NCBI GenBank assembly: GCA_027924645.1
Contig: BSBN01000040.1
Span: forward strand, 3,534,001 to 3,598,000
Length of the DNA: 64,000 bases
Source: Cunninghamia lanceolata
Taxonomy: Eukaryota > Streptophyta > Pinopsida > Cupressales > Cupressaceae
Direction of reading: 5' to 3'
Shown here: positions 57,987 to 64,000 of the stretch, piece after piece
Layout: every line of letters starts with the position of its first letter
Numbering within the stretch: position 1 is the stretch's first letter
Program-made: the position numbers and the translations under genes
The notes under the pieces: model-generated
What the model was told of the DNA's origin: nothing
The model's input: the letters and a program-made list of their open reading frames with translations, nothing else
Databases searched by the model: none

Positions 57987-60900
57987 TTAGTTCATCATCG
58001 GAGGGGCAATAACCCCTAACTTCTCCCTGAGATACTTAAAAGAGTCCTTAGGTAGAGGTTTAGTAAAGATGTCTGCAATCTAATCCTTTAAAGGCACAAA
58101 CTCCAATCTGACTTCATTCTTGTTCACTTGCTCTCTCAAAAAGTGAAACTTGATGGATATGTGTTTAGTCTTTCAATGCAGTACCAGATTCTTACATATA
58201 TTTATAGCACTTGAATTATCACAGAAGATTGTGATAGGTTCTTCATACTCCACTTTGATATCTCTTAGAATCTACTTCATCCATAAAACTTGAGTGCAAC
58301 TACCTGCTACTGCAATATATTCTGCTTCAGCTATAGATAGAGATATTGCCTCTTATTTCTTACTTAGCCAAGAAACTAATCCTTTTCCCAAAAAGAATGC
58401 TCCACCACTGGTACTTTTCCAGTCATCCACATCTCCTGCCCAATCAGGATCTATGTATGTATGAAGAGAGAAATCATGATCTCTAAGATACCACAGACCA
58501 TACTCAACCATCCCTTTTAGATATCTAAAAATCCTCTTGATTGCCATGACATGGGATTCTCTGGGATTAGATTGGAATCTAGCAACAAGACCAACAACTT
58601 GCATAATATCTGGTCTAGTTTGAGTGAGATACAACAATCCTCCAATCATTGATCTGTACTTTGTCTGGTCTGCCTTAGGAGAGTCATCATCTTTGCTCAA
58701 CTTACATCCAGTTGCCATGGGAGTAATCATTGGCTTTGAATCTTCCATCCCAAATTTCTTCAACAATTCTTTCACATATTTGGTTTGAGAAATGAAGATT
58801 CATTTCTTTGTTTGAGTGATTTACAGACCCAAGAAGAAATTCATTTCACCGAGCATAGACATCTCAAACTCACTTTTCATTTGATTTGCAAAAGTTTTAC
58901 ACATCCTATCTCTTCCTCCAAAGATGATATCATCAACAAATACTTCAACAATCAAGATGTTTTCATGATTAATTTTGAAATATAAGTTACTGTTAGCAGT
59001 ACCTTTATTGAAACTAATCTTCAAAAGATGCTTATCCAATCTTTCATACTAGGCTCTTGGGGCTTGCTTCAATCCATACAATGCCTTCTTCAACTTGCAA
59101 ACCATATCACCATGATCAGACAATTGAAATCCATCTGGTTGCTCTATATACACTTCTTCTTCCAAGTCACCGTTTAGAAAGGCAGACTTGACATCCATCT
59201 GATATACCTTGAAATCTTTGAAGGCAGCTAAGGCAAGAAATAATCTGACTGCTTCAATTCTTGCTACCAGAGCAAAAGTTTGTTCAAAATCAATTCCTTC
59301 TATTTGAGAGTACCCTTTGCAGACCAATATGGCTTTATTTCTGATTACTTCACCAACTTTATTTAGTTTGTTTCGGAAGACCCATTTGGTTCCAATCACA
59401 TTCTTGTTTCTAGGTCTGGGAACAGGATCCCAAGTGTGATTTTTCTCTACTTGCACCAACTCTTCCTCCATTGCTTTAGTCCAATTTTCATCATTGCAAG
59501 CTTCATTCACTATCTTAGGTTCAATCTTTGAAATCAAACAATACTCTTCTGAATCTTGAGCAATTCTCCTTCTTGTTAGTACTCCTTTGCTTTTATCACC
59601 TATGATCTAATCTTTAGAGTGGTTCAGTCTTACATACCTAGGAACTTTAGGAATTTCTTGCACTTCTGATTCTTGATCAGGCTCATTGAAACTCATTTCT
59701 TCTTCCTGGTTTATCGGATTAGCTTGAATCTGACTAACAGATGAGGCTTGGGCTCCTTGAGTCAGAACACCATTCTGATCATCTTCATCATATTCATAAA
59801 ACCTTGAGGGTTTCTCAATTCCCTCATCAACCTTCACATTTGTACTTTCTATCATCTTTCTCAGTCTTTTGTTATAACACCAGTATGCTTTGCTTTGAGT
59901 AGAGTAACCCAAGAATATTCCTTCATCACTTCTAGCATCAAACTTTCCTAGATCTTCATATTTTTTAATGTAACATTTGCTACCAAAAACTCTGAAATAT
60001 CTCATAGTAGGAGTGATGCCAAACCAAAGTTCATAAGGAGTCTTACCAGTATTACTTTCGATTTGAACTCGATTGAGAGTATAGACTACAGTGCTGACAG
60101 CTTCTCTCCAATAGATGTGAGGAATATTTTCTTCCATCATCATGGTCCTAGATGCTTCTTGTATGGTCCGGTTCTCTCTTTCCACTACTCCATTTTGTTG
60201 TGGAGTCCTAGGATAGACAACTGTCTCTTTATTCCATGTTTCTCATAGAACTCTATGAACTCACTAGATGTGAATTCTCCACCTCTATCAGACCTTAGAC
60301 ATTTTAGTTTCAGTCCGGTTTCATTCTCTACCATAGCCTTGAATATTTTGAATTTCTCAAAAGATTCTGATTTCTCTTTTAGAAAAGTTACCCACATCAT
60401 CCAGGAATAATCATCAATTAGTAACATGAAGTATCTATCACCTTGCATACTCCTGATTCTTGCCGGGCCACAAAGGTTAGTATGAACTAAGTCCAATAAT
60501 CTGGTAGAAGACAGTTCCTTACTCTTGAATGTGATTCTGCTCAGCTTACCCAACTGACATTCTTTGCACAAGTTATTAGTAGGTTTCACCAATTTTGGAA
60601 GATCTCTTATAGCCTGAGTATTGCTTATCTTGATGATAGTATCAAAATTCACATGACACATTCTCCTATGCCATAACCAACTCTAATCAACTTGAACAAA
60701 TAAGCAACTTTTACCAGTGCCAACCAAGTGGAAGATATTACCTTTAGTTTGGGTTCCGGATGCAATCTCTGTTCTAGAGCTTTCAAAGATCTTGCATTTT
60801 CCATTCTTGAACTGCAGATCATAGCCTTTGTCCACCAACTGTCCAACACTAAGAAGATTGTGCTTCAAACCTTCAACATATAGAACATTACCAATTTTGT

Positions 60901-62143
60901 TCCTTCCATCAAAAGAAATAGTTCCTCTTCCTCTGATTCTACCAGCAGAATTATCACCAAACTTCACCACTCCTCCTTCATACCTTTCCAAATCTATGAA
61001 CTTATTTTTGTCACCTGTCATATGGTGAGAGAAACCACTATCAATGACCCAATCATCCTTTTCTTCAACTTGGGCAGCTAGAGCTCTTTCTACAACTTTA
61101 TGATTGACAGATACAGAGGATATTGGTTCTTCTTCCTTGATGGCAATAAATACCCATTCACTTCTGGATTTGTCTCCTGTCTCTGATTCATCATCTGTTA
61201 CTCCTTCATTATCATCTTCTTTATGAACATAGTAACAATTCTTTTGGAACCTTGATCTGTTAGGATTTGGCCTTGAAAATCTTTCTAGACATCTTGAGGC
61301 AAAGTGACCAATCTTATTGTAGTTAAAACACTTAAAAGGCAATTTTCCTTCATACTTACCGGATCCTCTTGGCAGTCTCTTTGCAATGAGGGCTTTAAGT
61401 TGAGCAGTTTCTACTTCTTCTTCTTCCAGGTCTTTTCTTGCTTTTTCATACCATGACAGTTTCCTTGATGAGTTCTCTCCCGGATCAAACCTTTGTTTAC
61501 CTTTTATAGAGGCACTAGCTTTGAATGCAGATTTAGTCTTGGATGGATCATCTCCAAACTCGGTCATTTCAAATACAACCAATTTGCTATCCAATTGATC
61601 TCTTGTGATAGTTGTATGGGCTCTGAATTCATCAATGGCAGCAACCTTGATTTTGTAAGAAGCAGGAAGGGATCTGAGAATTTTGCCAACAATCTCATTT
61701 TCATCCAAGACTCCACCAGCATTTCTAATTCCACAAACCAACTCATTTACTCTTGGCATAAAAGTAGTAATATTTTCATCATCTCTCATCTTCAAGTTTT
61801 CAAATTTCCCTTTCAGACTTTGTAACCTTGCACATTTAACATACTGGTCTCCATGCAAAAGTTCCATTTTTTTCCAAATCTTAAAAGCAATTGGTAGGTC
61901 AATAACATTTGAGAGCTCTGAATCAGATAATGCACTTAGAAGAGATTCTATAGTTCGCAGATTGTTTTCAGCATCTGTGATTTCATTCAGAGCTTTTGGA
62001 CCACCCTGTGGAGGTACATACTATGTTGTAACCATGGTCTAGTATGTCATTCCCATGCATTGCAAGTGACACTTCATGCAACCTTTCCATAGATTAAAAT
62101 TGGTTCCATCAAACTTCAGACTATCCTTCTTGTAGGATGACAT
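57987..62143 (-). pseudogene. Element G copia gag-pol polyprotein
   Basis: About 1,385 codons from ATG at 62143 (MSSYKKDSLKFDGTNFNLWK) to TAA at 57987. Gag: LQSLKGKFENLKMRDDENIT, then a zinc knuckle CFNYNKIGHFASRC with the second Cys changed to Tyr. Protease: WVIDSGFSHHMTGDKNKF, with Phe where Cys is usual. Integrase: HRRMCHVNFD..., CKECQLGK, LLIDDYSWMMWVTFLKEK, LRSDRGGEFTSSEF; one base is missing near 60220, where SIPRTPQQNG would be expected. [31 protein letters not shown]. RNase H: YIDPDWAGDVDDWKSTSGGA, IADIFTKPLPKD. In-frame stops are mostly TAG (for example PRA-stop-YERL, where TGG is expected). The text around VYIEQPDGF resembles the SIRE/Maximus group, which I cannot confirm. Confidence 0.9.
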
Positions 62144-62185
62144 CCTAGATCTCCTCAAGCGGTTAAGCTTTTTTAGAGGAACTCA

Positions 62186-62197
62186 GCTCTGATACCA
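62186..62197 (-). other. Primer binding site of element G
   Basis: TGGTATCAGAGC on the minus strand, two bases after the LTR; initiator tRNA-Met type. Confidence 0.88.
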
Positions 62198-62199
62198 AT

Positions 62200-63440
62200 T
62201 GTTAGACTTAGGGCACACAATTGAGAGGGGGGGTGAATCAGTTGTGCAAAACTTTCTCCAATTAAACACTTAAATCTTCTTAGAGATTAGTAGTATATTA
62301 ATCATGAACCATACTGCATTCAAATCAAGAGCAGAAATACATCAACACATAAGACACCAAGATTTTGACGTGGAAAACCTGGTTAAGGGAAAAACCACGG
62401 GGTAATTAACCCAAGATTGTATTCTCTATTAGAAGAATAGAAAGATCAAAATGGCACATGCCAATTAGGGCTCACTGCCTGAGCACACTGCTCACAAGAG
62501 GCTCACTGCCTATAAGAGACACACTGTCTACAAAGAAATAAATGTCACATACATGAACTGGAGAATAGCATCTTCACCATGCTTGAATCAGTTCCATTTA
62601 AGCCCAATACTTCTGCTCTGCCTTTCGCTCTCCTCCTCGCTACAACACTCTCATCACCACTAGGACTTGTTCAAACTAACTTCGCAATCCCTTATTTATA
62701 CAAGGCATCAACTTAGGAATGATCATCTAAGTTAGCAAACATTCATAAGATCATCCGCAAGATGCATAACTCATCCAGTCGGCCTGTCTTAGGAAGAACA
62801 CCATCATCCAGAAGTTACACTCTAATTGTGAGCTTCAACTTCAATGCGGACCACCAACACAAACTGTACATGATCCAAAGACCTCCACAAGCTTGCCTGA
62901 ATCACCAAGAACATCCACACTTTTTCTGCTTACTGAAATCCTTCTCTCCTTCATCCGGAACCTCAAGAACATAGTCTGTCATTATTGTCACAAAGGAATA
63001 GATGCTTTCAGACCTTCAAACCACGAACCAATTGAGTTGATACACCACAAAGACTTCCTCATCACTCCCTTAAATCCATAGAATAAGAAACTTCATTTCC
63101 AGATCTCACCGGACCTTTCTTGTTACACTCTATCACCTCTGAACACCTATTGGAACCGGTTTTACTTAAGTGGCCACAACTTCTTCATATCTTCATGCGG
63201 ACCTCTAAAATCTCTACTGGATCACCTACAGACACATATCTACAAACCCTTTAATTTGTATCCTCTGATCCTCATCCTATCTTGGACTTTTGCCTTACTG
63301 TCATCACTGTTCTTCACTGTTCCTGATTGAGACTAATTTTCTCAATATCCTCAGCTCACGGCTCATCCAAACCTTATCATTAATGCAATAGGAGTATGTT
63401 GACATTAGTGACAACACTAGTTAGGCCCATACTTGCAACA
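62200..63440 (-). repeat. Element G 5' LTR (1241 bp)
   Basis: Carries GACGTGGAAAACC and GGGAAAAACCACG near 62369, the 26-bp segment lost from the other LTR. Otherwise it matches that LTR throughout with scattered substitutions. Confidence 0.93.
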
Positions 63441-63445
63441 AAACC

Positions 63446-64000
63446 AAGTACTAGAAGATCTTCTAAGGATGTATTGCATGGATCAGTAATACAAGTGGGA
63501 AGATTATTTACCTTTGGTAGAGTTTGCATACAATAACTCTTATCATTCTGCAATAAAGATGGCTCCATTTGAAGCATTGTATGGCAAGAAATGTGGAACT
63601 CCTATAAGCTGGGATAATCTAGAAGATAGGATAAGTCTTGGGCTAGAAATGTTGTCAGATATGGAAGAACAAGTTAAGATTATCAAGCAAAGGTTGGCAG
63701 AAACTAATGATAGGCAAAAGAGTTATGCAGATGCCAAATGGGTTCCTAGGAATTTTTTTGTTGGGGATAAGGTGTTGTTAAGATTAAAACCCCATAAGAG
63801 TTCGATAAAGTTTGGAAAATCATCCAAACTAGCTCTGCACTATGTAGGTCCATTTGAGGTCCTAGAAGTAGTCAATCCTGTTACATACAGAATTGTTTTG
63901 CCACCAGCTCTTTCTAGGATGCATAATGATTTTCATGTGTCATATCTTAAGAAGTATGTTCTAGGGGATAACCATGTTATTGATTGGAATGCTTTACAGG
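63446..64000 (+). pseudogene. Element C integrase, C-terminal part
   Basis: Continues the frame cut at 56442: QVLEDLLRMYCMDQ, stop, YKWEDYLPLVEFAYNNSYHS, IKMAPFEALYGKKCGTPISW, then FFVGDKVLLRLKPHKSS and HYVGPFEVLEVVNPVTYRI, the GPF/Y module of Ty3/gypsy integrases. It ends with LSRMHNDFHVSYLKKYV, which precedes a chromodomain in chromoviruses. Whether one follows cannot be seen. The single stop is TAG where Trp (TGG) is expected. Confidence 0.88.

Larger units (their letters stand above)
56443..63440 (-). mobile_element. Element G: Ty1/copia retrotransposon, nearly complete
   Basis: LTRs 56443-57657 and 62200-63440 are flanked by the 5-bp duplication AAACC (56438-56442 and 63441-63445). On the minus strand the order is 5' LTR, tRNA-iMet-type primer site, gag-protease-integrase-RT-RNase H, polypurine tract, 3' LTR; integrase before RT defines Ty1/copia. 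The coding frame has a few stops, one frameshift and two changed metal- or catalytic-site cysteines, so this copy is inactive. It interrupts the integrase of element C. Confidence 0.94.
25009..64000 (+). mobile_element. Element C: Ty3/gypsy gag-pol retrotransposon, host of the nest (3' end outside window)
   Basis: Runs from a 5' LTR at 25009 through two tRNA-iMet-type primer sites, gag (43990-45910), protease and RT (53856-55704) and integrase (55705-56442 and 63446-64000). It is split by elements D, F and G. Removing F with one TSD joins EIPG to TLSSIPIYILIDIGA in frame. Removing G joins DGQTKRVN to QVLEDLL. The domain order protease-RT-RNase H-integrase is Ty3/gypsy. The RT and integrase text looks chromovirus-like (Tekay or CRM related) to me, but no chromodomain is reached before the window ends. 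Many TAG/TGA stops make it inactive. Confidence 0.85.

Overview
This window looks like repeat-packed intergenic DNA from a large plant genome. A gymnosperm or conifer is my guess, from very long LTRs, deep nesting and AT-rich decayed elements, but nothing here proves the species. I found no intact host gene, no rRNA gene and no functional tRNA gene. Almost everything recognisable is a transposable element or its relic.

Left part (1-14.7 kb): a possible CACTA-type transposon end near 1.3 kb; a decayed 488-codon frame of unknown function on the minus strand (1463-2926); a Tat-like Ty3/gypsy remnant (2934-6660) keeping gag, protease and RNase H but no reverse transcriptase (RT) or integrase; a second decayed minus-strand frame of about 990 codons, acidic and of unknown function (7778-10747); then AT-rich DNA with microsatellites and a 123-bp tandem duplication.

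Middle (14.75-25 kb): an L1-type LINE about 7.2 kb long (14750-21967). It has ORF1, an ORF2 with endonuclease, RT and RNase H, a possible third ORF, and a poly(A) end. Beyond it lie a gene-free stretch and a minus-strand relic frame built of 21-residue repeats.

Right part (25 kb to the end): one nest of LTR retrotransposons, read from exact target-site duplications (TSDs). The host is a Ty3/gypsy gag-pol element that starts at 25009 and runs off the window; I call it element C. Inside it sit: element D (28528-43451, gag plus protease only, TSD CTCAA), which itself holds element E (31432-41383, gag-like zinc finger plus G-patch only, TSD TTGCC); element F on the minus strand (45911-53855, gag only, LTRs longer than its interior, tRNA-Arg primer site, TSD CCAGG); and element G on the minus strand (56443-63440, Ty1/copia gag-pol, TSD AAACC). 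Joining C across F and across G restores one reading frame, which confirms the order of insertion. D, E and F encode no RT or integrase of their own and would have needed enzymes from another element.

Two themes stand out. First, most premature stops are TAG or TGA where CAG, CGA or TGG is expected, the mark of C-to-T decay of methylated DNA. Second, each non-autonomous element carries its own noncoding array of short degenerate motifs: TTGTATAT/ATATACAA in F, TCGCTTTTG-like in E and ATCGGC-like in D. These arrays, the tRNA-Arg relic in F and the extra LINE ORF are the least explained parts of the window.
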